A stretch of 64,000 nt of DNA from Scleromitrula shiraiana (Eukaryota; Ascomycota; Leotiomycetes; Helotiales; Sclerotiniaceae), in contig JABELC010000008.1 in assembly GCA_028455995.1 (NCBI GenBank), positions 557,501 to 621,500 on the forward strand, read 5' to 3'. The translations under genes were made by a program, and so were the position numbers. Below are positions 1-12,302 of this stretch, in pieces. Numbering within the stretch: position 1 is the first letter of the stretch; each line of letters starts with the position of its first letter. Below the pieces are notes generated by a model that did not search any database, was not told where the DNA came from, and saw only the letters and a program-made list of their open reading frames with translations.

Positions 1-131
1 TTATCCTATCCCATTCTATTCCATCCCATTTTATCCCATCCCATTCTATCCCCCACAGCAACCAGCACACAGCACAGCACAGCACAGCACAGAACATAGA
101 GAGCCCTCCATCCACCCATCAATCACACCAG

Positions 132-176
<45 letters not shown>

Positions 177-1142
177 CTACCGATAAAAAGATAAACAAGA
201 TCTTCTCAACCTAACAAAACGAAACAAAACGAAACGAAACAAAACCAACAAAGTAAAGCTCAGACAAGCCTGTGATCTTTTAACTTTCCTTTCATTCAAA
301 CTTTCCTATCTTGACTCGCTTGCTATTATCTCATCTATCCTATCCTATCCTATCCTATCCTATCCTATCCTATCCTATCCTATTCTATCTATCTATCGCC
401 CATATCAATCAATCCAGCCTTACCCTACCCTACCCTACCCTACCTTACTCAAACCCCCCATCAATCAAACAAACTCTAATCCGCAGGAACTCAATCCCAC
501 TGGTTCGGATCTACATCCACATCCACATCCACAATCGACGCTTGACACTCGACGCTCGACGCTTGAGAATAAACGGGTTTCAATTAGATCATACTGGTAT
601 CGGATTAGATCAGATCAGATCAGATCAGATCATTAACTAGAGTGGTTTAGAAGGGGAAGGAGAAGGGGAAGGAGAATGGGAATGGGAAGGAGAAAGAGAA
701 GGAGAAGGAGAAAGAGAAGGAAAATGAACACTTTACGCGCGTTCTTTTTTTTAGGTTTAGGTGGGTAGATTGATGGATGGATGGATGGATGGATGGATGG
801 ATAGATGGGGTTTCTAGAATGGATTATTATGGTATGGTATGGTATGGTATGGTATGGTAGGTTGTTGATTGGGGGTTGTTTATGTTGTAGGTTTGTATGG
901 TGAGTAGTTTGGTTAATTGAATGAGTGAATGGATGGATGGATGAATAGATAGATGGATGCTTGTTTGATATGTAGAATCGATGAATGATGATGATATTTT
1001 GAGTTCGCATTTTGAGCTTGGGGGGGGGCGGGAAAAAAGGGGGATGTCAATGTGTTAATGTGTTAATGTGTCAATGTGTCAATGCGTTAATGTGTCAATG
1101 TGTCAATGTGCTTGTTGATCAATTGCTTGTTGATCAATTGCT

Positions 1143-1187
<45 letters not shown>

Positions 1188-3600
1188 CTTCATATCACAT
1201 CGTACGTATAAATGAGGAAGGGAGCAGAGGGTATATCCAATCCAATCCAATCCAATCCAATCCAATCTAATCTAATCTTGATTAAGGAAATTCTTGGCTT
1301 ATCATTGAGGTCATTGAGGTCAGAGAGGGAGCATCATCGAACATCATTGTTACTCGAGCCACCATCTTGAGCCACCTTCTCCTCCCCATCTTCCGAGTTG
1401 ATATGAAGAAATATCAGCTCAACCAATTCGACACAATATAAATTTATCCAATGCTTTGACCAATAATATCCCAACATAGTAAGTAGTACAGTATATCCGA
1501 TACAATACATTAGCTTCTGCATAACAATATGCACGCGTGTATATATATTATGTTATTTTGCACAAATACCTATACATGAGAAAGAAAATAAGCTTCTCAC
1601 CACCCACTGAATTGTTTTCACCGCCCTTCCATCCACCCCCCTTCTCTTCGCCAATACAAGGCAGAATCTAATGCATTAGCATCCATCTATCTATCTACCG
1701 TACCAACTCCGAATATATGCAGAACAACATGTAGAAATTAGAGAACCCGGCCTCCGGATCTTTCGGAGTTGTAATATAATATAATGAATGAATGAATGGT
1801 GTTTGTGCGGCTGTAATACACTATGGAAGGTAAATAAATATGTGATATATGATATACGTTTTTTAGTCGAGTGAGCACACACACACACACACATATATAT
1901 ATATACACGAGGCTGGTTCGGTAACATTAGTACCTCGAGACTATCCGAGCGATGCGATTGTACAACTCCATTGGAAGACTAGAATGCTGCGAGGAGCCTC
2001 CACTATAGATACATAGTTATAGTCATAGTCATAGCCATTTGTTGTACATACAGAAGTTTTCTGCAAATCAATGTGCTATGCTGTGCTGTGCTGTACGATG
2101 GATGGGTCGAATCTAGATGTGATCCAGTCCAGCTATAGATTTACTACTGTAGGTAGATGAAGCAAGCGAGCAAGTGAGTGGGTGAGTATGGTATGTACTT
2201 ATGCGGATAAAATCGTGCTCGGTCAGAGAATCATATGTATGTATGTATGTATGTATGAATCGCATGTACAGATTCAAATGCTTTCCTTTCCTCTCCTTTA
2301 CTCTCCTTTACTATACCGGAATCTGCATCATCAGATTTCAAAATGGCTGTAGTTCTAAGCTCATTTCATTTGTTTAGAAGAAGGGATTTTTTAGATTTCT
2401 TTTTTTCGATTTTTAGTTTTTTTTTTCTTACGTTCTTTCCCCTCTGCTTACCTCCGCATTTTCCCAATTCCATCTTACTGCTTCTTTTGGAATATGTCCA
2501 TCTGTATCATATTTTGATACTATTGCGCGTATGTACGCCAGTCCCCTCCTTATTCATTCCTTCATTCGCTGCTTTATAACGTTTTGCGTAACCATACCAC
2601 CGGTTTTCCCTTTCTTCGCATGTTCTCACATTCTTAATATCCTTTTCAGCCCCTTCAGCCCCACGCATGTATATTCCCGAAAAAAATATATATATACAGG
2701 TACAAAGTCGCATGCATATACCCGCCCGTTTGTGGTATTTGTGTAACAGAGTTACCGACCGAGTCGATGTGATGTGTTGGTGATGTGATGTGATGGTGAT
2801 GTGATGGTGATGCCGAGTATTTTCTTTCTGTTTTGAGTGGACGATGGGGTTTTGTTTGCTAGGTGGATGGATAAATAGATAAATGGATGAGATGAATATT
2901 GGCTATTGGATGTTGGATTACGCATGTGTTTTTGCCTTTGTTGGTTAGCTAGTTGGTTTGATTAGATTCGATTCGATTAGATTATTTTGTGGAAGGGGGG
3001 GTTTGTATGCAAATAATGTGAGTGTGGGAGAGAGAAAAGGGGGATGAGGAGTCGATCGGTGAAAAAGGGGGAGGAAGAGAGGAATAGTATTCTACCCTTG
3101 TTGTTGCTTTTGTTATTGACTGCTTAAGGGGAGGAAGAGGAGAGTGGTGATTTGATTTTTATAATGTTGTGTTGTATTATCGCTGTAGAATTGTGTTAGC
3201 TTGCTGTTATTGTTATTCTCCTCTTCCTCCTCTTCCTCCTCCTTAATTACCCCCATTATATCCCTATCACTATCACTCATTATCTTTTTCTTCCATCTCT
3301 TCTACCAGCCTTCTTTGTCCATCCCATCCCATCTTTCCCTGCAAATAAAAATCAAAAGTCCATGAAACAAACTCATGTTCCTAGTACTACCTCCACACTC
3401 CCTCGCACTCATCCCTTCTAATCCTAAAGAAATCCCCCCAACACTTTCAACAACAATATTACATAGTATAGTAATTAACAAATATCCATCATCTACCTCC
3501 AAATTCTTCTATCTATCTATCAAATCTTCACCTTCTCTTGCTAGATAGATAATCATACAGTACTCTCGTGCCGCGAAGTCCTCGAGAAAAAAAATGACCA
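1..3600. repeat. Gene-free, microsatellite-rich intergenic DNA
   Basis: No convincing coding region is seen on either strand. Most open frames here are translated simple repeats. Tracts seen include TATCC repeats (about 330-385), ACCCT repeats (about 420-445), GGATG repeats (about 770-810 and 920-960), GGTAT repeats (about 830-860), TGTCAATG-type repeats (about 1045-1110), a GAT/TGA run (about 1143-1187), TCCAA repeats (about 1235-1270) and CA then TA dinucleotides (about 1875-1905). An untranslated region or a noncoding transcript cannot be excluded. Confidence 0.7.
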
Positions 3601-4314
3601 TGGTGTCCACTTGTTCTTCGGGATAAGCGGGCTTAGAGATTTTTGGCTCTGGAGATGATGAAGGGTGATGGGTGGTATTTATAGGAGAGGAGAGTGGGCG
3701 GGTGAGAAGTTGATGACAATTATGAGATGAGACGAGATGAATTGAATCAAATCAAATCATAAGACTCGTACATAGTTAAACTTCCTGTCTTATTATTCTC
3801 TTTACTTCTGGCTCGACACTCGATCTATTGAAACTCCAAACATTTCCTTTCTTTCCTGTTTCTTTTCTTCTCGATATTAAAACGCTGGTCTTTATGAGCT
3901 AATAATCTTCCAAGTGCCATGTGCTTGGGTTGAGCTGGGTTAAAGTATGAGATGTGAGGTGCGAGGGAGGTGTGGGTTGTGAATTGGGGAAAAGATGGCT
4001 ATCATCTATATCCATATCTCTCTTCGATATCTGGTATAAGTTACAGTGCTTGTGCTGCTTGTGTTGTTGTTAATGTTATGATTGCCGATATGGTTAGTAT
4101 TGTTATCACTGTTGCTATGGATATTGTCATGTTCATAATTTTAATACCCCCTTATCTTCTCATTCATTATTCTCTCTACTTTGTATTCTGTAGATTGAAC
4201 AGGGTGGAATATAAAGGGAGGTTTCTGCTAGCATCTGGTTGTCTATGTATTGATACTCGTGCTTTTGATTGTGATTTTATAGGGAAAGAAGTGTTTTAGT
4301 TTGGGAGGGGAGGG

Positions 4315-4420
4315 GGTATTTATGTGTTTGGGATGGATGGATAGATGGTCAGATGGGGGATTAAAGATGGGTATGTAGAGGGAAGTTGATGGGAGTGAAT
4401 GGATGAATGGATATATATAA
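4315..4420. promoter_or_regulatory. Module 1: divergent TATA-like pair
   Basis: On the minus strand CACATAAATACC lies at 4326-4315, followed downstream by a C-rich stretch. On the plus strand ATATATATAA lies at 4411-4420. The two boxes point away from each other about 95 bp apart. Only short frames (about 24 codons leftward) follow. Confidence 0.3.
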
Positions 4421-4907
4421 GTTTGAAGTGAGACTGATACAGATTGGGTGGAAGGGATTGAGCTCATGCCCTCATTTGCCATGGATAGTCTATTATTCGC
4501 AGAGCCAAGGGATGTGAGTTGAATCGGTGAATGGATGGAATAGAACGGTCTCGATTATTGAAAGGAGTTATCTTCTTCTTGGTAGTGTGGTTTTTCTTCT
4601 TCAATTATTGTTGGTAGTAGTGATCTTGTTATTTTCAATTGCTACATATTTGCTTTTGATTAGAGTGTTTATTTTGAATGATTGTTGGTATTGCCATTGT
4701 TATTATCATTTCTAGAGTTATCATCATCATTTTTTACTTAACCTTCTATATCCTCACTCGCTACTCTGCGCCTTTCCTTCCTTCTTTCTTTCTTATTCTC
4801 CATCAACCGGCACGTAAGTCTCTTCTACTTCTCGTCACTTGCTCGCATGACATCTTTGTGTCGTTCGAGTCCGGTTGGTACATGGCAGGGGAAAGGATTC
4901 TTGTTTA

Positions 4908-5270
4908 GGGGGGGGGGGGGGGGGGTATTTATAGATCTTGAGAGCGATGGGAAGTTAGATTTGCATCTGGGCTAGAGTTGAACTTGAGGACTGAAGTTGA
5001 TGGTACAGAAGTGAATGCGGTGTATCTTCCCTGGATGATATACAAATATTAGATAAAAGAAGTTCATTTACTCTACTTCAATGAAATGTTACTCGCCTAG
5101 TTAACAAATTACTCAACTTCTACGATTATTCCTTTATCCATTTATTCGCCATCCAGTCCCGTCCTATCCGCAAATCAATTCACTGCTATCGACCATAATA
5201 TCTCATTATTCATGTCTCCGCCCCCTTCTATCTCTCCTCCCTTCTAAAAACCGCCCCATACATATATAAC
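4908..5270. promoter_or_regulatory. Module 2: divergent TATA-like pair with G18 tract
   Basis: A minus-strand CTATAAATACC at 4934-4924 is followed directly by 18 C on that strand (plus-strand G18 at 4908-4925). The rightward box ATATATAA is at 5262-5269, after a pyrimidine-rich block (about 5219-5260) that resembles those of modules 3 and 5. A leftward 26-codon frame begins shortly after the C-run. Confidence 0.35.
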
Positions 5271-5671
5271 CCCCACACCCCTCCTTCATCCATTTTTCCC
5301 TCATCCACCTCAAGCAAGAAGAATCCAACCTGGATCGATCAAGAAGTAAGCTTACTAGTATCAATTATTCTATATATCCGTAAACCAATGATTTAAACCG
5401 AGACTTTTGTCTATAGGAGTTGGAATTGACTTCTATGGGGTTATTATATGGTTAGATTTAGGTTCATTGTCGATTAGTCCGACTTCGTAGTATTGTGGCT
5501 GGATTGATAGATGGATTATTGTCATTACCATCATCGCCACCACCCATGTTGAAATTTCTTACTCGTTCCCAAACTAATTCTCTTTACTTGGTAGTTTCCC
5601 GGAATTATACAGTACTCATAATCTCTCCTTTTCTTAAAGTTGGCGTGACAATAAGTCGATAAGTTTTTTAA

Positions 5672-5890
5672 GGGTTTATACAAACGTCCGACAATCCAGA
5701 ATAAAGGTTAGATTTAGCAATACTTATTCATTAAATTCATTCTTTCATAGTTAATATAGCCAATCTATCTAGCCTGCCCCATATCATGCTATCTGTAGAT
5801 CAATTCACTCCCCTCAATCAACCAATCATCATGTCCCCATATTCCCCCCAATCTCCATCTCTCACTTCAAAACTCCAAGCATATAAACCC
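5672..5890. promoter_or_regulatory. Module 3: divergent TATA-like pair
   Basis: The leftward box (GTATAAACCC on the minus strand) is at about 5681-5672 and the rightward ATATAAAC at 5881-5888. Between them lie an AATCCAGAATAAA block and a GATCAATTCACT block that also occurs near 5174-5185. A 15-codon frame starting with ATG at about 5922 follows the rightward box; I do not claim that it is translated. Confidence 0.35.
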
Positions 5891-6384
5891 CCATTTACCC
5901 CTCATCCATCCTTCAAACAAACATGAAGCATCAACTCTATGAGATGATGTGCAGGAACAGCCATGAATGATGAGTAGAGAGATTTATGTCGAAGGAAAGA
6001 ATTTACAAAGTAGATCCGTCGGTAAGATAACTTAGGATTTATATTCTTGATTTATTTGTCTCGATTTGATATAGTTTTTATTGTTGTTTTGTTTTACTAA
6101 CTAACCATAAATTGAGTCTGCCATATTATGATTCCCGTTGTCAACCTTAGAAATTATCACCTATAATCTTAATTACCATCACCATCACCATTCAAGCCCC
6201 AACTCTCTCCATCCCATCAGCTCTATCCCCCATCTACACCCGTTCATGTACATCTGGCGCAGAATAATCCCCCTCATTTTACAAGCCCTCTCCACTACAA
6301 GAACGAATTCATAGATGAACATCGAATCTGATAATTCATTCCTCTCTGATTGAAAAAAGAGAGTTTAGAAAGTAGTATTGGGGA

Positions 6385-6650
6385 GGTATTTATACAACAG
6401 TCCAGAATCCAGAACCCAGAATAAACATCAAATTTACTAATGCCCAAAACTACGGCTTTAATAACATTTAATGTCACCCACCAGCCTACCCATACCATAC
6501 CATACCATACCATTTCACACCCCCTTCCTCCTCCCTCCTTCTCAACCAATCAATCACTTGACAAGAAACAAACCCATCACCCATCACCCTTCAGCCTACC
6601 ACCTCCTCTACCCCGCTTCCCTCCATCTAGTATCAACCTATAAAAACATA
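6385..6650. promoter_or_regulatory. Module 4: divergent TATA-like pair
   Basis: The leftward box (GTATAAATACC on the minus strand) is at 6395-6385 and the rightward TATAAAAA at about 6639-6646. Immediately right of the leftward box the sequence repeats the block found beside module 3's leftward box, with substitutions and a small insertion. Confidence 0.35.
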
Positions 6651-7263
6651 TTCCCATCCTCGCAACTAATTTTGATCTTTAGCAGAATATTCTAAGGAGA
6701 ATATCAGTAAGGAATAGCATGTTGATTTGAGATGGAGTTGTATATTGAGTAATTTGAACATGGTACGGGAGGAGCGAGGTAGAGGGATAGGAGGAGGAGA
6801 AAGAGGACGGATAAGATTAAATAAGTGAGCGAGTGTGCAGGAAGGATGGTTTGGCGGTGATGAGGGAGGAAGGGAGGGTATGATAGTGGATGGATGACAG
6901 AGTGTTGGTAGTCCTGTTAGAAATATAATTGGTGCTATAGATTTCAAGAAAATAATAAGCGTAGTTATATCAATAATACTATCCGGAATTAAAACTACAT
7001 GTTTGTTTGAATATCAATGATAATGACAAACTTTGGACAGAACATCAATAGCAGTTAAAACTCTCCCCTCTCTCATCAAATCGAAAGGATATCGTTCCCT
7101 GACTAAGGCCCCCCAAAATCGCTACATCATCACTAGATCCTTCGAAACCAATATCCCGACGTGACCAGCCTACTCGTAAGCTTCAATAGATAGGAAGCGA
7201 AGGTTTCTTGTGTAAAGTTTATCATGTTGTGGTGTATGAAGGTGCATGAAGGTGCATGAAGGT

Positions 7264-7432
7264 GTATTTATTTATACCACGACTTTGATTTTATTGTTTA
7301 TACTTGACACTTCAACTAGCATCGCTCAGTCTGCCTTGAATCAATCAAGTTGGTAGATGAACAGATCCACTCTCCACTCTCCAGCCCCCATCTCCTTCTA
7401 TCACTCAATACTGAGTGGGAATATATAAACAC
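7264..7432. promoter_or_regulatory. Module 5: divergent TATA-like pair
   Basis: The leftward box (GGTATAAATAAATAC on the minus strand) is at 7278-7264 and is followed by three copies of a CACCTTCATG-type repeat. The rightward ATATATAAAC is at 7421-7430, after a pyrimidine-rich block like that of module 2. A 42-codon open frame starts with ATG at about 7464. Confidence 0.35.
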
Positions 7433-8129
7433 CCACCCGTGGCCCATCTCATCTTCCACACAAATGCATTCTAGAGAATCGCGATGGATCAAACTATGTC
7501 CAATTCCTCAAACAATTGTAATAGAGAATCTTAGAGGTATAGAGTTAAAGATTTGGATTAGATACAGTAGTGGTGGGCCAGGAGTATGAAGCAGGGAGGT
7601 TGTGAAGTATGATTATCATCAAAGTGATTGGAAATAGCATTGACAGCAACAATCAGAAACAACGACGAGAGATCAACTTTCGATCAGACGCACTTCTTGT
7701 CATACTATCTGGCTAGGAAAACGTTGAACAGATTTCCATATTGACTACTGGCTGGATAGCAGCAATCTTCCTTTTGCATTAGAGACGCAATACTTGTGTG
7801 TACATCCACTATCTGCAATTCTCCTCCTTCAAATTCCACATCGTAGGTGGTTTGATGGAACTTCTAAAAGAATGTCTAGAGTTCTTGATGTGGTTATGTG
7901 AAGGTCTTTCTATACCCCCAATGGGATGAGGTGACTGGCGAGGGATGAGAGTGGGGATGGTATGAATATAGATATGTGTATGGATGTGAGATGGGAATAG
8001 AGATAGATAGATCAAACTCCCTTCACTACGGTATCCTCGCATCATTGTTAAAGTCGTTAATCAAGTGAATAATATTAGAATTTAGAAAGAGAATATAGAA
8101 AGGGTGTATAAAAAGCCTCTTCAAGACCC

Positions 8130-11100
8130 GAGAACAACAAAATCTTACAGCCACCAAACATAACTGATCGAGATGTTATCGACAAGTGAATTTTACAGAT
8201 AACGGGGCCTGTAGAGTAGTAATGGGAGAGAAATTACATCTAGGTTATCTGCATTGGTTCAGGAAGGAATGATATTTGGTATACAGAGAAGTGTTGAATC
8301 AATGATAAAATGTTTTCATGAACTCGAAGTTCATTATACTATCGTTACCGCTTCTCCATTGTCATGATATTTTGTTTATTCACCAATCTTATATAAAATA
8401 CTTCATCTTATTATTCTCTACTCATCTAATCTACCAGAACCATATTATCTATACTATCCATCACGAAAAGTGAAAACCACGAGCTTTCAGTCGCTGGAAC
8501 ATCACAGCCTAACCACGGACGCTTCCGGTGCAATCTATGAACGTAAAACTTCAAAGGAAAGGTGTTAGGTGTCATTTGTATACCTAAAACTTGAGAATTG
8601 AATGGTTGTTTAATTGCATATATGGGTAGATATGAATAATGAAACAAAGTAAGAGATCCACTTGGATTAGTAGTGAATAGTGTCAGTAATGACACAGTGA
8701 CCAGATCATCGGGAGGGGTATAAATATCGATTAAATGAACAGAAGAGTCCCGTATACAAAGAGGAAGGGAGAGATATGAGAGTTTATATAGCGATGTAGA
8801 AGTTCGAGGTACTTTACAAGGAGTGAGTTAAAAAAGTATATTTGAGCATAATCGTGTGAGTGAGAATGAATGAATAAAAGCGTATTGTAAATTGAAATCC
8901 AGTATACAAACCATCAAATCAACACGTTGAGAGATTTCCACAATTTTGATCACGATCGACTCGCGCTCGGGTTATATATATATAACATCAGATTGGAAAT
9001 ATCGTTCTGCAAGCACTACATAGTATATTTCTTGAGAGAAATACATGCATGCATGCTTGGAGATACAATGGTATAGAACAGTGCACTAGAAGCTGCCAGT
9101 CATGTCAAAATATACTAGCTACACAAGGTAAATGTATTCGAGCGAGCACTAGTTCTGGATGGAATGGCACTGTGGATTTCAACTGGCTGTTCCTCTATAA
9201 ATGGACGAACAAATGCAAATGGCAGCACACTGTCGTTGCTATGATACAGCAGTGAGATTTACTTAGTCTATAAATGAAAATGTTTATTTAACCCGGACAA
9301 TATCGCGAATCCCAAGCTTCTATTTTTGGCCTTCAAAACTAGAGGAATCAGACCTCAATTCAGAGAGGAAAGATTGTAGGCATTGGGTGATCTTAAAGGG
9401 AACTGAGTAAATGTAGTATAGGTAGAGCCATGCAGGTTCTTGAGAAATTGACGCTTGAAGATATCAGCAGCAAGAACAAGACATGATGTTCCTGTTGACA
9501 ATGATTTCGAAATGATAGGAACCATTGACCCCTAATGATAATGAAGAACTTGTCAGTGAATATGCATTGAGGACACCAGATGTTAAGATAATCTGGGCCG
9601 ACAAATACTAGTCATAGTTGGTGATACAAAAAATGGTTCAACGGCCTGAATGGTTGTCTTCTCGGACGTGAAAGTTCAGCTTAAATACTCCGCCAACGAG
9701 TTTGATCTAGCAAATATAGCAGACTTAATGATGTCATGCCTCAGTAGACACTTCTTTGGAAGATCATATGCACTTTTAGATGATCGAATTGGATGTTTAT
9801 CGATCTCTTCAATTTGGTATTTTTGATATACTTACTGCTTTACCCAATTTTCACCTCGTGCTGCTTCAAGGATAGTAAAAAGAACATGGTAGACCGGAAG
9901 AAACTATTCCCTTGCATCTTAGATATTCTTTTCCGTGGCTGCAGATGCGCAGTAGAAGAGGACAATCAATACATGTTGGGTATGTTGATAAGTGTTGTAA
10001 ATGCCTGAAATTCTTCGAACAGAAAGGAGTTGAGACAGAACAGTGGTAGAGCTGAGGATAGGAAATGCTTGAATGTTGGACTATGCTTGGTTTCTCTGCA
10101 AGTTGCATAACTTTACCAACTATCCTCGCATTGATGGGTGATTATCATTACTTGGAAGAGGGGTCATGTAGTGAAAATTCAAACGAGAAGTCAACCTCTT
10201 TAAAAGAGCAATAATAGAACGCGAAAATATCACTTCATCCTGCCCTACCCATCTCGAGCTGAATGTATAACATAAAATCATGAAGGAGGCGACAAATAAT
10301 ATAATGATACCCTTCAGCTCTACCAACTCCTAGCAAGCTAGGGGGGGGGGGACGTCAGAGCTCATCCATCGGAATGACCGAAGTGGCTAGTCTGTAACAG
10401 GAAATATATCACCGAGATCACGTGAATCAATAGAGATGGATTTGTATCGGCCGCCCGAGCCGCATTCAACTCTAACCACAATTGATTCATGAACATCACG
10501 TCATATGAACTCTAAATTGCACCAGATGAAAAAACTAACAACTAGATCTATCTCATAGAGTTTAGTTAGTTAATTGTCGCCTCAATATCGTATCATCATA
10601 TGTTCATAGATTTATCGAACGTCAAAAACTAAACTAATAAATGATTGCTGACTGTATTTTATATTGTATCTCTTTAAAAATGGTATAACTGGGCCAAGGT
10701 ATGTAGAAGAATCCTTGAATTTTCAAGTTGCGTGGGGGGAGGGGGGAGGCGGGTGGTGCTGGTGGTGCTGGTGGTGCTGGTGGTGGAGGGGAGGGAAGAA
10801 CAAGACTGCAGCCACAAGAGCTTATCTGAGTATATCAAGATTTCTTGCGGGGTTGGGAGGCTCTCGGGGGAAAGCTTGAGGGACCTTGGGATGATAATAG
10901 GCAGTCGGACAAAGATAATATAAAATTCACTGGCTTTTCTGCCGAAATGTAATTCTGTTGACAGTTGACAGATAACCGTCGAGAATAATAATAAATTCCC
11001 TTTCTCTTGTACCAATATTAATAGATATGGGGGGATTTCTCCGCTCTATATCATATCAAACAGTATATGGGTAACTTGCGTACGGAAACGACCCCGCCAC

Positions 11101-12302
11101 TTCTCCCACTTCTCCCACTTCAACTCCACACTTTTATAATGAAATAAGAAATGAGCAAATTCAAGCTGTTGCACCGCACCGCATTTCAGAGGATGATAGG
11201 GCAAAGATTGATATCAATAATACCTTCAATCCAAAAAAGCGGGAAGATTCAATATGCACATGCTGCACATGCTACATATGCACCTGTACGAAGACCTTCG
11301 AAATAATATCCATGTATTTGGATACACGGTAACATGGAAGAAGAATATATTACAAGCATTAGATACAAGATGACAATCCTCTTTTCTCAATTCATCCAAT
11401 AATAAGATGGTTCATAACTTAATTATTAATATTTTATTTCACCATATTTAAAAATATAATAATGAGTTCTTCATTTGGACATTTATTGACTCTATAGCTA
11501 ATAGCTAACGTTGGATCTAACTACAAGTATCAAGAATATTACCCTTATTGCATCAAGTAAATGCACTAATAACAATAATAAATGTGATATTCAACTTATC
11601 GTTGTCATATCATTACGATATAGGGACTGGAGAAAGTATATAATAAACAAACCATGATGATAAGTTTAGAGTCTAGAGTTTAGAAGCTATAACTAACCAA
11701 ACTTTCCTATTTTTTTTTTCTCTCGCACATATCTTTTCATTCTCATAAAATATTTCCAATTCTTTAAAATACATACACCATTCGATCATCATCTCAAGTT
11801 CTCTTCTCTTTTCTTGTAATTCTACAAGATAATTCAGATTAATAATAAATTTGCGCACAAGGAGGGATTGTCAAGTATCGTCTTCTTGCGCCATCATATC
11901 AATTGGATATCATAATAGAATCAAAATACACCTCTCAATTCATTCTCCATTAATGCAAGCGGAAAGAATCATTACTTTTCATTCTATTCACTATTCACCA
12001 ATAGTCCAGTAAGTTCAATTCCATTCACATATGTTGTCATTCTCGCACAATCGTTGGATTTCGTACACCATTACCTTTATTTATATCTCGTTGAAGAGAT
12101 ATACAGATTCTCGACTTCTAACTTCTAACTTCCAATTTTCATTTTAAACCGTCAATTTTCTTGAAATCTCCCCCAAGAGATACCCATATTCCAAACCCTT
12201 GAACTTCCCCTCAAATCATTACTTCATTTTAACTCTCTTTCAAGAGGCCTATATGTTCCTGTTCACAACATCTGACCTTCTCCATAGTTTCCCATCTCGA
12301 AA
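8130..12302. other. Intergenic region with no supported gene
   Basis: No protein family is recognised. Short open frames exist (for example 9049-9255 and 9793-10008) but none has splice-supported extension or a recognisable motif. A G11 tract lies at 10341-10351 and a short GGT repeat at about 10750-10790. About 11.4-11.66 kb is AT-rich. The last 300 bp before 12303 are pyrimidine-rich, typical of a fungal promoter and 5' leader, and probably serve the transporter gene that follows. Confidence 0.6.

Larger units (their letters stand above)
3600..8130. repeat. Tandem array of diverged, TATA-bearing modules
   Basis: TATA-like boxes recur on both strands at roughly regular spacing. Those reading to the left centre near 3680, 4320, 4928, 5676, 6390 and 7271. 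Those reading to the right centre near 4414, 5265, 5884, 6642, 7425 and 8110. Successive same-strand boxes are about 610-880 bp apart. Blocks around them are recognisably related, for example a pyrimidine-rich stretch just before the boxes at 5262, 5881 and 7421, and an AATCCAGAATAAA-like block at about 5690 that is matched near 6405-6425. No shared protein frame follows the boxes. The relationship between units was judged by eye; individual TATA matches in AT-rich DNA are weak evidence alone. Confidence 0.5.

Noticed and set aside
311..1010. Two open frames of 109 and 125 codons on opposite strands
   Set aside because: Both are translations of TATCC, GGATG and GGTAT microsatellites with Ile/Ser/His-Pro repeats and no family motif.
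9049..9255. 68-codon Cys-containing frame, possible small effector
   Set aside because: No signal peptide, no splice-supported extension and no family; Cys content alone is weak.
9793..10008. 71-codon frame with a hydrophobic start and several Cys
   Set aside because: The start context and conservation are unknown and an equally long frame lies on the other strand; not enough to call a secreted protein.
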